Shown piece after piece: positions 1 through 13,984 of a stretch of DNA of 64,000 nucleotides; position 1 is the first letter of the stretch, and every line of letters starts with the position of its first letter. A model generated the notes under the pieces. It ran no database searches, was not told the DNA's origin, and saw nothing but the letters and a program-made list of their open reading frames with translations. Made by a program: the position numbers and the translations under genes. Source of the stretch: Phaseolus vulgaris (taxonomy: Eukaryota > Streptophyta > Magnoliopsida > Fabales > Fabaceae); NCBI RefSeq assembly GCF_000499845.2, contig NC_023753.2, forward strand, positions 10,183,791-10,247,790, in the 5' to 3' direction.

Positions 1-152
1 GTATGTACACCACCCCCAAAAAAAAGACATAATTAGAGGAAAGAAAAGTGAAGCCAAAAGAAAACCCTTTAAACCCCAAAATAGAAGTAAATTCCTGTCT
101 ACTGACCTTTTCTCCATTGGTTTTAAGTAACCCTCCACCCTTTCCTCAATAT

Positions 153-158
153 TTTATT
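153..158 (-). terminator. Candidate poly(A) signal of the WAV3-like gene
   Basis: AATAAA on the minus strand, about 160 nt downstream of the stop codon. The spacing is reasonable for a plant 3' UTR. Plant poly(A) signals are loose, so this is only a candidate. Confidence 0.35.
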
Positions 159-317
159 CATTTTTACATATATTAAACAACAAAATCACAGCTCAGAGAA
201 ATCTTCTGTTTATGACTCCCGTTTACTACCACCCTCCCCCACATATTTTATAAGCCAAAATGGCAAAATCAGTGGAAGGGCTAAATTTGAAGATGGTTTC
301 CCAAAATCCTTCTTGGA

Positions 318-3300
318 TCACCTTGGGCTTGGTTGTGATCTGACTGACAACAGTGGCTGGAGAAGCCTCTGCCCTGATGGACTACCTAGTAACATGGCCT
401 GAGATCGAGTAAGCATCTCAGCCATTGATGGTGTCTGATATGCCTGAACAAGACTTGACCTATCAGTGGAATCACCTCTTGCTGTTGCTCTTTGCCATGA
501 ATGTGAACTCAATCCAGAAAGTATATATGCTCTCCCAGATGCTTCATACACATGCCTACTCGCCATCCGCTCTTGCATTTCCTTAAGCTCAGCATCTAAC
601 GCAACACATAGGCGGTCGTGAGATTTGGCTGAAACAGTCTCCGAGAGCATCTTTCTAAAGTTTTCAAGGATTAATATTGCTCCACTTAGGTCCCCCCGTT
701 CAGCTGCAACACGAGCCTGGGCCATTGCCTCAGCTGCTTGGAGCCTGTTCCGCTGTCTGTCCACTTCAAGTGACATTACTACCTGCCCTGAGATTTCAGT
801 CCGCTTAATCTTAACTTCCTCACTTTCCATTGTTGCTGTTTCCTGAGTTAAGGGATCCTTGTATACACATTTCACCTTTACCAATGATGTTTCATTGCCA
901 GATGCAGCTGGGACATTAACTGACACTAGAAAATCTCTCTCTTCATCGGCATACAGGTCTCCAACTTCGATCAATCCTTTGCGTCCATCAGCCATCACAC
1001 GGCTTGGGTAACTTCCTGCTTTTAGTGAGACAAGGCTGATATTTGGGTGTACACACTCAATTCCCACTTGAAGCTCCTGAACAACTACGCTCAGAAGTCC
1101 TCCAATGCATTGTGCAAACGCATCCTGCAACACGGCTTCAGTCTCAATGAAAGAAAACGTGCCACCAGAAATCTCTGAAATCGAGTGCATTAGTGAAGCA
1201 TCGTGATCTGCACCAAATCCAAAAGCATGCACAGGAATTTGAAATCCTGAACTATCAACACCACTGATAGAAGTGGGCAGAAGAAACTGGTAATTTGGTC
1301 GAGGCTGGTTAGTTCCAGAGCCATTGACAGTGTAATTATCTTGACCATCAGACAGCAGTATAATACTGGCAACTGGATTCTTTTCCTTTCGATCTTCCAT
1401 TATCTTGGCACCTTTTCTCAGGCCTTCCGCGATATTGGTACCACCATTTGCAACCAAAGAATTAACAGCTTGCAGTGCCTGCTGACGCCCAGAATCAGTC
1501 ATTCTGCACAAAGGAAATAGGCGACGAGCTGTGGAAGAAAAAGCAATAACAGAGAGCCGGTCATTAGAGCCTAGGTTCTGTATGACAAATCCCATTGCTC
1601 TTTTGAGTAGTGCAAGCTTAGTTCCAGCCATGCTACCACTCACATCAAGCACTGTGACCAAGTCAACAGGGGCACGTGGAGACTGAGAAATCTGTGCCAG
1701 GTTTGCCTGGTTTCTACTAAGGTTTTGTCTTTTGACTGCAGCTGTGTCTGCGGCAGCAGCAGCTTTGAGATGAACCAAAACTGTGAAGTTAGAATGAGTC
1801 TTGGATCCCGGAGCAGCAGATACTTCTGGGAATGTTTTAATCTCTATTGCTCTAGCAGCCTCAGTATCTACAGTATTCTCAATGCAAGGACTTCTCTCAG
1901 AAAACTCATGTTGATGATTCAAGGACTCATCATCGTCAAATATGCCTGGCTCAGAAGCCTGATAAAGTGGCACGACATGTCTCCTATTTAAATCTCGGTG
2001 AGGATGAGGTAGGGGTAGACGGTGGACCACTGCCATCAAAGCATCATTTTGGGGCCAATTGATTGAACTTGGTGAAACTCTGCCAGGGATAGGATCCAAA
2101 CTGGGACCCGATAAAGGTATTTCCTTCCACTTTGCTCTACACACCGGACATATTTGGTTTCCATGTTTCACATTTGAAGCAATGCAGTGGAAATGGAAGG
2201 AATGTGAACATTCTGCAGTGAATATAGCATGGCCGGATCCTTGCTTCATTTTGGTTAAGCATATTGAGCAGGTTTGCTGAATGTTTGAAAATAAAAGCTA
2301 GTAAGAACATGTATAATACTATGTAAATTATTTGACAGACCTTCAAGGCTTCATGCAAATAAAGAAATTCATGAACAGACTACGCAAGGTAAATTAACAG
2401 TACATGAATCAAAAATCAGTTATAGTTCCAATAAAGGAAAAGTCAAACAAATATGAAAAAACAGAATATTTGAATTCCAGTACTCATATTTGATATACAG
2501 AGGTTAAAAAGAAATCATCTGCAATTTCCTTTTCCAACCTTAAGTATTTTAGCTAGTTAATTCAACATACAATGTGCACAATGGGAAATAATCCTCTATG
2601 GTTGAAGATATGTAGTCTTTGAATATTACCAAGTTATTTAATAATACTGTTGAAACAAACTATTCTGAAAAAGACAAAGGGAAAAGGCAATGATACATTG
2701 ATTTAGAACGCCCCTTTCCCATTATCACATTTCCTTTTCAACTCTAGCATGATGCCAAAATAAGGCCTCCATTAAGCAAAAGATTTTTCAAATACAGAGA
2801 TTAGAGGGATGGTGAAAAGTATAATCACCTTGTCTAGTCAGGCACACCTGAATGCTACAGAAAGGGACTAAAGAAGCATTTACATCGACCCAAAAGTATT
2901 GGAATCACAATTTATTATTCAGCAAATCAGGTCTACCAGTCATCAAAAACTGCTATTATGACTTGACTAAATGAACAAGCCAACCAATACATCATATAAG
3001 GATTGCTTTTAGAAAAATAAATTGCTTGGCCAATAGAAAGGAAAAGAAGGGAAAATCTTATCCATAAAAGAGGCATTGAAGCATGGAGGAAACAGAAATA
3101 TCAGCTTAAGGCACATAAAAAGCACAATTGTTGATACAAAACTTCAAATTCACATGTCACTCGTATACCCTATTGGTACAAGTCAATAAATTGTAGCTCT
3201 AAGCCCAAGTTGCAGTACGGTAGAAGTGGGCTAAAGAAACCAAATCAATACAAGGAACCCAACTACTAAAGAGGCATTTTGGTCCCTAGAAAATGGTAAC

Positions 3301-4049
3301 ACCACCCTGGAAATTAGTCCTTGATTAAAACACCACGTACAATTCAAGAAATCGTCCCAACTCATTTCGCGTTACTACCCAATGAATTCAAATAAACTTC
3401 ACAACTAAATCACACACCAACCTTAAATCAGGAACTATGTTATAAACGACCGATATTCTCAGGCACCAAAAATATGCTACTTCATTATCATGAACAACAA
3501 CATAAGACAGTTCATTAAAATAACAAAATCCGGTAAAAACAAATCATTCCTTCCCTGACAGAAAATATCCAAACAACCTTGAAAACATTTAATTTCTTTT
3601 TATGTTAACAACGTTTAAACCGGATTCCTTTCATATATTGAACACGGTTAAAAAACATTCTTATTTTGCGCAAATTCATTTCTAGTCATTTTAAACTTTC
3701 ACAATCAACCAGACCAAAATAGAACTTGTCAAAATATTTAAATAAAAAACAAAAGCATACACACGAGAAGAGAGAGAGAGAGAGAGAGTAAGAAGTTGGA
3801 AATCAATGAGAACCAGACCTTGGAGGATTTGCTGCTACTTTTGGAAAGTTTCAAGCCGTGAAAAGAGGAAAGCGGCGTGGTGGGGCGGGAAGAGCTGGTG
3901 TTCCAGCTGGTCGGAGAAAGTAGGGCGGCGTCGGAGAGGCGCTCGGAAACGACCGTGTGGGGCGGCGAATCGTCGTCTAACGTTCTGGGGACGAGCATGC
4001 AGAGGTTGAGACCAAGCGCGACCTTGGCTTTCTTCCACTTGCTTGCCAT
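318..4049 (-). CDS. RING-VWA E3 ubiquitin ligase, WAV3 family (2 exons, complete)
   Basis: Exon 1 is 4049-3819 (77 codons, starting MASKWKKAK). A 1,542-bp GT-AG intron covers 3818-2277. Exon 2 is 2276-318 including the stop. The joined product is 729 aa, and the junction (SSK|QTCSICL) is in phase. A RING finger lies at about residues 80-123: CSIC opens it, CSHSFHFHC sits in the middle and CPVC closes it. A von Willebrand A domain starts near residue 283 with an intact MIDAS: DVSGS at 288-292, then NGGTN and LSDGQD. The C-terminal third fits the Vwaint region of this family. Family knowledge: Arabidopsis WAV3 and its paralogues are RING E3 ligases acting in root gravitropism and growth, with the VWA domain probably binding partners. 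The later ATG at 2249 would cut into the RING, so the spliced start is preferred. The exact paralogue (WAV3, EDA40 or At1g08050-like) is not resolved. Confidence 0.95.
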
Positions 4050-4228
4050 GGTAGGGAGACGTTGAGATCTCTCTGACGCCGAAAATACTGCAAGCCAAAA
4101 AGGAAAAAGCTCCACCCCGGAAATCCCAGATCTCAAATGGCTAAAAGCTTGGAGCTTTGCAGAGAGAGAAGAAATGGGGTTTTATGAAAAGTAGGAACGG
4201 AGCACGAAAACCGATGCCACTGAATGAA

Positions 4229-4236
4229 TAAATATA
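4229..4236 (-). promoter_or_regulatory. Candidate TATA box of the WAV3-like gene
   Basis: TATATTTA on the minus strand, about 180 bp upstream of the ATG at 4049. This would give a 5' UTR of roughly 150 nt. A GA-rich tract lies in the intron just past the exon 1 donor (3771-3788). The assignment rests on position and base composition only. Confidence 0.35.
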
Positions 4237-4557
4237 TGGTTGGAAGAGGAGGGGATGGCAGGAGGTACTACTAGCAAGCAATATAATGTAGCACTAGCAT
4301 GGTTTGAGAGAGAAGAGAGAACAAACTGTTTGGTTTGGTATGGTCGTTGTTAATATTGAGAATGTTACGTTGTTTGTTGTTGACGTTGTTTTTGTTGGCG
4401 GCCATGGACTCAGTGTGTGTGTCTCTCTGTGTGCTGGAGATGAGTGTGTATTGTATCTGCGAGTGAGGAGCATTTTGACCTGTTTTTTAGGCTCCTTTAC
4501 CCAAAAGATTAAAGACAGGGTAAAAGCCATGTAATCAAATCATTTTCAAACAATTTG

Positions 4558-4558
<1 letters not shown>

Positions 4559-4600
<42 letters not shown>

Positions 4601-4602
4601 TA
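4559..4602. repeat. (TTA)n microsatellite
   Basis: About 14 TTA/ATT units with one interruption (TTACTATTA) near the right end. It lies upstream of the WAV3-like gene and is probably length-variable between accessions. Confidence 0.9.
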
Positions 4603-4639
4603 TATAAAAAATAATTTAGAAAGCACGTTTGGTTGAATG

Positions 4640-5799
4640 GGAAAAGTTGGTGCCACTGCTTGCTTTGCTTTATTATCTCCTCTTTACTACCATCAGATCA
4701 TATCATGTCATCATCTTCATCTCTTTCTTCCTTTATTGTTCCTCCCTCTTTTCTCTTTCCTCTTTACCCTAACCAATCTTCTCAAATTCTTTATTTAAAT
4801 ATTATTTTCAAAATTCAACAAAATATTTTTTATTTTCTACCTTTTGTTTAATTTTATACTAAAAGTAACTGGTAGATTTTTAACAATGAAAGAAAATAAA
4901 ACATTACATTCAATTCACAACTTTATGATAAAAAAAAGTGAGATTATTTTTATTTCTACATTTTTAGACAATGTGAGACTTCTTTTATTCTTGAATTTCA
5001 ATCCCATTGCCATTGATATATTATTAGTATTATTACATAAAAAAATATATAATAAAAATAGCAGATGATGATTAGGTGATGCATATTTAATAAGAAAAGT
5101 ATGAAAAAGGTTATTTTTTGCTATCAAGTACTGTAATTTTTTCTATTACAGTAATAAAATTAAATAAAGTGCGTACATTTTATGACTGACTCGTTATGAT
5201 TGATTTGGGTTCGAATATCGATTCGGTGAGGATAACAAATTACTGGTTTAGTTAATAAATCATTAGTAGAAAATAAGTGAAGTCACACTTAGGATATACA
5301 TATATTAACGAAATCTAAATTAATTATCAGTATTTAATTAGGTTTAAATTTTCTTAGGTTCAGTTGGTGTACTGTGGTGAAAGAAAGAAAAGTTGTTGGT
5401 TTGGTGCAGAAGAAAAAAACAAAGAGAAATAAGATATCCACTTGCTTTTAAGTCATTTTTCCCCCGTAATAATGAGAAAAAAGAGAGGGAAAAAACCCAA
5501 CTTAATTATTGTGTGATATAATTAAGTAGGTTAGTTTTTTAACCTCTTTTATAATTAAGTATCTATATTATATAATAGAGTAACACTATTAATAGTAAAT
5601 AAACATATTTTGTATTCATCTGTTTCTAAATAAACAATTTATTTTTTACTTTTCTTTTTCTCTTTCATTTCTTTCATCTTTATCAGGTTGATCATTTGAG
5701 TATATTAGGATTGATTTATATGTAAGTGAGTAATTTGAGTTGTATTTGTCTATATTTAAAAATAAAGAAAGTTTATCCGGCATTTTAATTTAAATTAAC

Positions 5800-5833
<34 letters not shown>

Positions 5834-7751
5834 CAACATGAAATTACATAAAATCAGATATTTTTATGAAAATAAATATAAAATTCTTATGTTGTTTTTC
5901 ATTAATAGTTTGGTATATTTGTATTTTAGACCAGTTTAATATTAATATAAAAGTCGTTGAAAGTTCAAGCACATTTGTCGTATCAATGTAAAAGTTCTTA
6001 AATCATTAACAAAAAAAATTAGAATTACTTTTTTCAAATAATTATAAAAATTAATAAACTTAAATATAGAACTGAATAACAACAATACTAAAACCTAGTT
6101 TAATATATATTTCCTTTCCATTATCTTCCCAAGTAATTTAGATTTTTTTGTTGTTTTTGAGAAATACTTAGATGTTTACAAGAAAAATCAAATAAAATAA
6201 AAATAATTTCTGCGCAAGCTATAATATTTTCATTTATTTCTCTTCTAAAAACTTCTTATTTATCTGACCAAATCCTTTATCATCTAGTTGACTTATAATA
6301 ATCTGTCAAAAAAGTCAAATAATTTTTCACATTCTTTATTCAATAGTTGTTTCTCACATTCTTTTTTCTCCTTCATTTTATCATTTATAATATTTGATAG
6401 GACCGCGTTTATAATGAATTTCTCCATGTTTCATATTTATGGAAGCAACAACATTTAATAGTTTATAATGAATTTTACGTATATATATTATGGTTTGAGG
6501 ATGCTATTTCCAAACACATTGAAACAATAATTAATGTTTTAGACACATATTTTAATGTTAGACTAATAATAATAATAATAATAGTCCTAAATAGGATCTA
6601 TCAAACCTAATTTAATCTAATCTAATACAGTGACATTAGTCACAAACATGAGCATAATCAAACCTAATTGATGAAAACAACTTTTCAATAATTGCAATCT
6701 CAATCAAATCCTCTTTAAGTCCCTTGAAGTTTTATATTTATTTTTTGTGAAAGGGGTAAGTTGGTAAATGTCCATGAGCATTAGTGGTTGATTAAGATTA
6801 ATAAAAAAAAGTTGGTTAGTGGAAGAAGTGACAATGGCATAAGATAATCCTTTGCAAAGGGCATGGCATAATTGAGTGTGTACATGAACTGGCATATGGC
6901 CCTCCAATGCATCATCATGGAGGATCATTGTTTACCATCAGTCAACATGGTGGGATTTTCTTAATCATTCAAAATATGAATTTTCATGCTTTCTTATTTT
7001 CTTTTATTATTATTAACAATAATTTTTTTTATTTGTTTACCCTCACATGAGATGATGATGATCATGATGGTGTGTATGGCACACGTGCATATCATCACAG
7101 CAGTGGTTTTGTAGTGGCCTCGTCAACCCTGTTGACATTACTGCCTGCCAATAGATCTCATCACATGCCTTTCATTTCTTTAATTTTCTTTTACCTCTCT
7201 TTTTTTCTTTTTTCTTCTTCTTTTTCACCTTTATTCTTAATTTTATTTTATTTTTGCAGTTAATGAAATTGCTTTTTAAAAAACATCAACTTGAATAATG
7301 AATGAATGGTAAATATGATTTAGGAGGTTGACCTATATGATAGCAAATGTTTGGCGTGCAAATTCTATAATTGCCCAAATCATATTCTCTACAGTGATGA
7401 GTTTTACACTATCTAAAGTACCCTAATTATGTTACTTCTTAGGGAGATTGTTGAATGTCAAAAACACGTTAGGGAAATATCCACTTTTTTTTTTCCTAGA
7501 AGACCGTGTTTGGCAATTTTATTTCATGATTTGATTTAATTTTTTATTTAATCTAAATAAAAAATTTAATATACCAAATTAGTCTTTAACATTTCTAGCA
7601 CAAAATGATTTTTAAAATTGAAAAAAAAAAGTCATGTTTGTCTATGGCAATCTACTATGGGTTATTTTAATATTGTGTTATATTTTGAAAATTAGAATGA
7701 TCACCGTTTATTATTCTATATACTTTGTGTAGACTAAAGTCATTCATGGTT

Positions 7752-7800
<49 letters not shown>

Positions 7801-9230
7801 AATTGAAAAATTAAAATATAAATTTGTAAAAAAGTCAAAGTACTTGTTCTTTGTAGCAGCCATACAAAATATGAGAGAGAATTAATTGATAAAATAATTT
7901 AGTTTTGGTGTACTTTTCTTCTCTCTTTTTTTGTCGCTGCTAAAAAAATAGTATTTCAGAACTGGGAAAGTTTGGTGTATATTAAAATTGGTTGTTCTAG
8001 TCTGGTACAAAGTGTTTTTCTATATTATTATTCATCAAATTGTATATAATTCTCACACTTCTGTAGATTAGAAATTTGAAACAAATATTTTTGTTCAAGT
8101 TGATTATATTTTATACAACATTTAATTTATGTATTTTAACTATATTGGAGTTTTGTACAGTCATTTAACAACTTTATTACTTATTAACTTTCAAGTTTAT
8201 AGTAAGAGTTTTATTTTTAAAGAGTAATGTAAAAAGTTGTAATTATTATTATTAATTAAAAATTAAACTTAAAATTAAAAAATGATAAAATAGTGAATAT
8301 CTTTTAAAATTTAGAAGAGTCAAATGCATGTAATTAATTGATTTTTTTTGTAAAATCTTAATAAATTATGTGCATTTAACTATTCTATTTTTCTTAAAAA
8401 AATCATATTTCTCATGATTTTAACTATTCAAACTCGTGTATTTAACTATTTTAATTGTTTTTAGTATATATATATATAGAGATAGTTTAGGGTTTGAAAG
8501 TGTTGATAACATTAAGCTAAACAAATAAATTTATAAAATATTTAAACTTTTTCGTGCTAACTTAATAATATTCTTTAAGTAATTTATTTAATTAGATAGA
8601 AGTGCAGACCAGTCTGGTGACATTTGATTTGGAAAAAACTATTATTTTAAAAACTTTTAAATTGATTAAGTTGAATTTTTATAATTTTTTTTAGTAGACT
8701 CCTTCAACTCATCTCATCCTTATTAATGTTGGATTGTGTTAGGTTACTTGGATGATGAGTTTTCAATATTTTTTTTAAAATTTTTGTTATTCTATAATAT
8801 TTTTAAAAAACTTAGAATGATATTTTTTAAGATAGAGTATATTATTAATATTTAATAATTTTGGCAGTATTAGATTTCAAATTCAATATAACCTTGATAC
8901 ACAATTTGTTAGAGATTGATTGTTGAATCATGTTTTTTTTTATTGTTATAAATGAAGTAAATATCTTATAGTTACTAAATAAGATTATTATTATTTTTAT
9001 ATGAATCAAACCCTCCTACTTATTAATTTCTTTGGGGAATTACTGATTACAAATTTTTTTTATCTTAGGAATTCAATTTATTACAATATATTTGAAGTAT
9101 TTAGTTTTTGTGTATGTTTTTTACAGCATCTTTTGATATGTTATGAGAGCAATATTTTATACTATTATTCAACCTTATACTATGGCATTAAAAAAACTGT
9201 AAACTTATTGTTGTAGAAATCAACACCCTT
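4640..9230. other. AT-rich intergenic DNA, no gene seen
   Basis: Short random open frames only, with no recognisable domain. It contains (AT)n runs at about 5802-5832 and 7756-7798 and many A/T homopolymers. I see no RNA gene. Confidence 0.6.
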
Positions 9231-12090
9231 TTATTTATTTATTTTGAACCCATCATACTATGCTGAAATACGAAACAGTGGAAACAAGAATGTTAGTTGT
9301 AGTTCCAGAATAGGGATGAGACAGTTTTGGATTAAAACATTTTTTATTTTATAATAATTATGATAATGAAGTCTTCTGCAAAGTTGTCCTTGAACATTGC
9401 AAACTATTTGTCGTGCTGCATATTTTTCTAGAATTATGAAAATCAAGGTAATATCGGTCAATGAACCACAGCCTCAAAATTGGCAATGAATGGTCAAAAT
9501 CTAGAGCCTTGAAATTTCTGCATTAAAAAGTTGGATTTATTGCAAGAATTTTAAGCATATCTTCCCTGTTTAGAGAGGAATATAAAATTCTCTTTGTGAT
9601 TTTCTAGAAAAAATATTGCCAACAAACAGTATCTTAGGGTTTGATCATTTCAATTTTCATCACCTCTTCCAAACCATATTTGACTTTGACTCCGTTCTTT
9701 CTGCATTAACGATCTGCAAGCTTATATTAATAATTATAGTACTTTGTTTGCATGACAGATAAGAGCATATACTTGGTAGCAAACTAGAAGAGTTGACTTT
9801 AATCAAGAAAAGGTTCCAATTTACAAACTTTGAACATCACCATTGCAATGAGTTCATATTGATCAATGACGAAAGCTGATTTAAAATGAGTGGAAAGTAG
9901 GGAAGAATATATGCTTTTGTGGATTGATTTGTTCTGTGCCCACCATTAGAAAATAATGGAGATGTGTTTTGAAATTTGGTGCATGATGTGTTGATGGCAT
10001 GTGTTATGGAACAGTGCATGTGCATGTATAAGATGAAAGGCTAGTTGGAATGCTTTTGAAAAATATGGAACAATTGTGTTTCCCATTTGACATATCTGTA
10101 ATTGGTGTATTGGGGGAATCAAAAGGATTTTGTTGTATTGGTGTTCCAAGGAAGAATCAATCCATAGATGAGATGTGAGATAGAATAGTATAGGAAGAGA
10201 AAAAAATGATGGTGATGAGGTAGCTTTGAGTGGTGTTGCCTATTCCCACTCACTTTACTCTCTCAAAAGACCATCTTTTATTGATATATATAAAAGTAAA
10301 AGAGAAAACCCCTAATCTTTCTAGGATGCAAAAAGTTATTCCTCTCCCCCACAAGAGACCATCAATAAGGAACAAAGACAGTGACTACTTTTCAACTCAC
10401 TCCCTCCTTTTGAGGGCACACATGCCTCACACACCTTGAGGGAGAGCCTTTGAGAATGAGAGAGAAAATGGGTTTTTGCCATCAGAGCTTCTTCCTGGCA
10501 ATGAGTGGAGAACCATTAACAAAGAATCCTCATCAAACCCTTTGTGGGGAGGGGATAGGATTCCCTTTTACTACCTCCAAATTGCCAGACTTTATGCTAA
10601 GTCAACCAGAAAGCTGAACCTTTTTTAGTGTATTAGAGAACCTCACCTCTCATGCTGCCTCCCACTTATCTCCTTATTCAAGACACTCCCTTACCATATT
10701 TATGTCTTCAAATCTAATTCATCACTTCAACAAATCTACAGCTAAGTAATCAAACCAAACTAAACTCTCATACTTCCACTGGTACAAATCAAATTAGATT
10801 CAAATTTCTTCAAGAGTTCTAGTTCTGTAAATAAAGATTATAGGACAAAAATACAACATTAAATGAGACAGTTAGTTAAATTTTCTGAGAGATAGCAAAC
10901 ACTTAAAACTTATATTTTGTTGAAGGAAAAACTGAATTGGGACTAGCAAAGCATGGTATTCCAAGGCTTAAAATATTATCTTGAAAGGAGGAGTTTCACA
11001 CTGCACTTGGCTTATTCTTAATGGAAGCATGTTTAAGATAAGTTAGTTTATTGTGTATGTGTGTAGAAAGAATGACAATTTTCTTGGCACTGATTGGAGA
11101 TGGTGATAATGAAAGAATATCTGCACATATAAAGCTCAAGCACTACATGTTCTTTTCATTTGGTCCATAAAGTTTTACGATATTATTAGGAATTCTTGTT
11201 GATGTTGTTGTTATTTGTATGCAAATCTTCGAAGATATAACAGTAAGAGGTATTAAAAGGAGTTGCAACCACGGAGATGTACCAAAGGGAAGAACCAACC
11301 AACAGTGGCTTTTGTTAATTATGATGTCACATGTATTGATAATCTCCACAAGTCAAACCTAATCCATACATTCTGTGGGTCCACATGTTAATATCATTGT
11401 CCGAGATTGTGCAAATGCAAGTCTCTTTCTCACCTTCCTTTTATTTAATTTTTGTGATTATTTGATACTTTAGTGTGTGCTAGCTAGCAGTGCTTGTGTT
11501 CTCTGCATAGCTGTACCTGAAACACATCAAAAACCTGACAAACATGCAAAGAAGCTTCATGCAAATCTTTGGCAGAGAAGTCTCATTGGGTTCTTTTCAT
11601 TCTCATGTTGGCATTACCCTAGAGTGACTTAATTTTCCTGTACTGTGTGTGCATCTTTTGTTCCCTTCTCTGCCATATAGTTAACATTTTTAGGAGATTT
11701 TTTTATTCAATGACATCATTGAGGACACCCTAGCCCCCAACACTGCCTCAGAAAAAAATTTGCCAAGAAAATTAGCATGGTTTCGACAACCAAAAAGACC
11801 CTTTTCAATCATAGCGTTTCACAAAAACTAAAAGGGTGGAACTAGGATGCTCGGGGTTTCTACCCTCCATTGCTAAAAACATCCTATCAAAAATAATCTA
11901 TTGCTTATGAAACCTTTCACAAATTAATAAATGAAAATAATCAAGAATTGTTTTTGGGCAGATAAAGAGAGAGAGAGAGAAAAAAAAATTACCAAACAAC
12001 TGAAAAAGAAAGAGGATTGTCAAATTTTTGGGTCCACGTTGAAAAGAAACTCCGGTTCCTGTTGATTGGTGACATGTGGGCCATTATTGA
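9231..12090. other. Less AT-rich intergenic stretch without a recognised gene
   Basis: Base composition is more balanced than on either side, and a TATA-like TATATATAAAAG sits near 10281. No open frame carries a known domain. I compared it by eye with common plant microRNAs (miR156, 159, 160, 164, 166, 319, 390, 482 and 2118 families) and found no match. It could be an untranslated transcript or old regulatory DNA. Confidence 0.35.
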
Positions 12091-12097
12091 GTCAAAA

Positions 12098-12626
12098 TAG
12101 GGAAATTCTTCCTTCACCTCCGTGTCTTCTTGCTGCACCTCCATAAAATAAGTGAAATAATAATTTTGTCCTCTTCTTCATCTTCTCATCTTCAACTTCC
12201 ACGCCGCATAAACTCACCACCTCCAGCACCACCGTTAGAATAGCTTCCACCTCCCGCGTAACCGCCATCGCTCCTCCCACGTCCAATATCGTCTCCGTAA
12301 GAGTTTTTCACCTTCATAGTCTAAGCTGAAAAAATTGTATTTTGAATTACACAATCTCAAATACAAAATTTGTATTATAGGTTCTAGAATTTGAAAAATA
12401 AACCATAACTTATATTCTAGATTATAAAATCTAGAATACAGTTGTACAATTTGGAATGTAAATTTTATATTTTAAATCTACAATAAATTCTAAAATTCAG
12501 AATATAAAGTTTTGTATTTAAAATTGTAGAATTCAGAATACAAAATTTGGAAGGAGCAATTTCAGTAATTTTAAAAGTGAGAGGTGCCAAAAGAAACTAT
12601 AGGGGTGCAAGAAGAATTTGCCATCA
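12098..12626. repeat. MITE-like element with imperfect inverted ends
   Basis: The left end carries GGGAAATTCTTCCTTCACC. The right end, read in reverse complement, carries GGCAAATTCTTCTTGCACC. The interior (12330-12560) is a run of degenerate direct and inverted repeats of a TGTATTTTGAATTA-like motif. Similar sequence recurs at 13320-13420 and, inside the hAT element, at about 50000-50210. It is probably a small non-autonomous DNA element, perhaps Mutator-like; exact ends and target duplication were not resolved. Confidence 0.4.
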
Positions 12627-13984
12627 AAGTATGACATGATACATGTCAAGGCCCAACTTTGATCTCCATTTTTCTCGATCCCAAACAACAAAAAGAAGTG
12701 ACCATATCCATGGCCTTTCTACAAAGGCTTTTGCTTCCTGCACCCCACAAGTTTTGAAATACTAGTTTTGCCTCTGAGAGTTTTATTTGAAAGGGGTAAT
12801 TTTGAAGGAAGAAGTGAGCGTTATTGTTGGTTGAAGCTTTTCATATGGTCTGAGGTATGGAAGTGTGAGTTATTTCAGTTTTGTTGGTTGAAATGGTGAA
12901 GATATGCTTACCAGAATTTGGAGTTTGGAAAAAGAGTGTTGGAACACGTAATCTGGAACTTGTTTGTCCAAGACGTAAATGACTTAATAGTGTTTCTAGA
13001 AGTGGTTGGGAACATTCCGTAATAGTGTGGGTGTGGGTAGTGCGCATTGTATTCCAAAATGAGAAATCCACAATATTTATAGAAGCCTTGTTCCATAAGC
13101 TTATAACAATGAGTCTTTCAAAATAGAAAATTTGTGTTCGAAAAAGAGGAATCTAGAATAGGATTTAATTAAAAACCCATAAGGGCATGGTCATTTCCAT
13201 CAATTAAGGGGTGCGGATTGAAAATGGGGCTGTGCCAAGCAAAAGCCTTCTACAAAATTTCGGCAATCTCTATAGCTTTAGACAATTGCATTTGGCACTC
13301 CCTAATTTGAAACCGCAACCCCATATGCACTAAAATTCTAAATTTACCCTTTAAAAATTGTATTCCATATTATACCATCTAAAATACAAAAGACGTATTT
13401 CAAATTATACAATTCAAAATAGATTATTTAATATTTTTTTAATTTATTTACTTTTTGTAAAGTTTTAAAATTTTATAAAATAAAAAATTTACAATAATTC
13501 TATTCTTTATAAGCACTTAATACAAAATAAAATTTTTTTAGACAAATGTAAATTGTTAATGTAAAATTCACATAAAGTACACAAATAACACGTTTGGCAT
13601 AAAGAATGAATATATGTCATATATTAATGATTAAAACTTATCATACAATATATTTTCTAATTTTAAAATGCATAAATCTAAATACATATGAAAACTATCT
13701 AAGAATTATGTTTATGTTGTTTATTGCGTACATCACGTGGACATCTTATGTAAACGACTCATCATCTATGACAACACAGACTAACTACAATGCACTTTGG
13801 ATTTTGTCCTATGTTGGAGTGTTTTTTGACACATATTCACAATCGATCATGCACGGTAAGATGTCGACAATCCTCCTGAATATACATTGCTTTCATTGAA
13901 ATTGTATTAGACACTTGAAATATTAAAACAAATAATCATGCTAAAATAACAATAGATACAAACAATAGAAATCACTCACCGGAC

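Noticed and set aside
5180..5230. tRNA-like GGGTTCGAATATC motif
   Set aside because: Only a T-loop-like phrase is present; no acceptor stem or other arms can be drawn.
10440..10620. MicroRNA precursor of the miR319/159 or miR482/2118 type
   Set aside because: AGAGCTTCTTCC and GGGGAGGGGATAGG look superficially similar, but no mature sequence or matching star arm is present.
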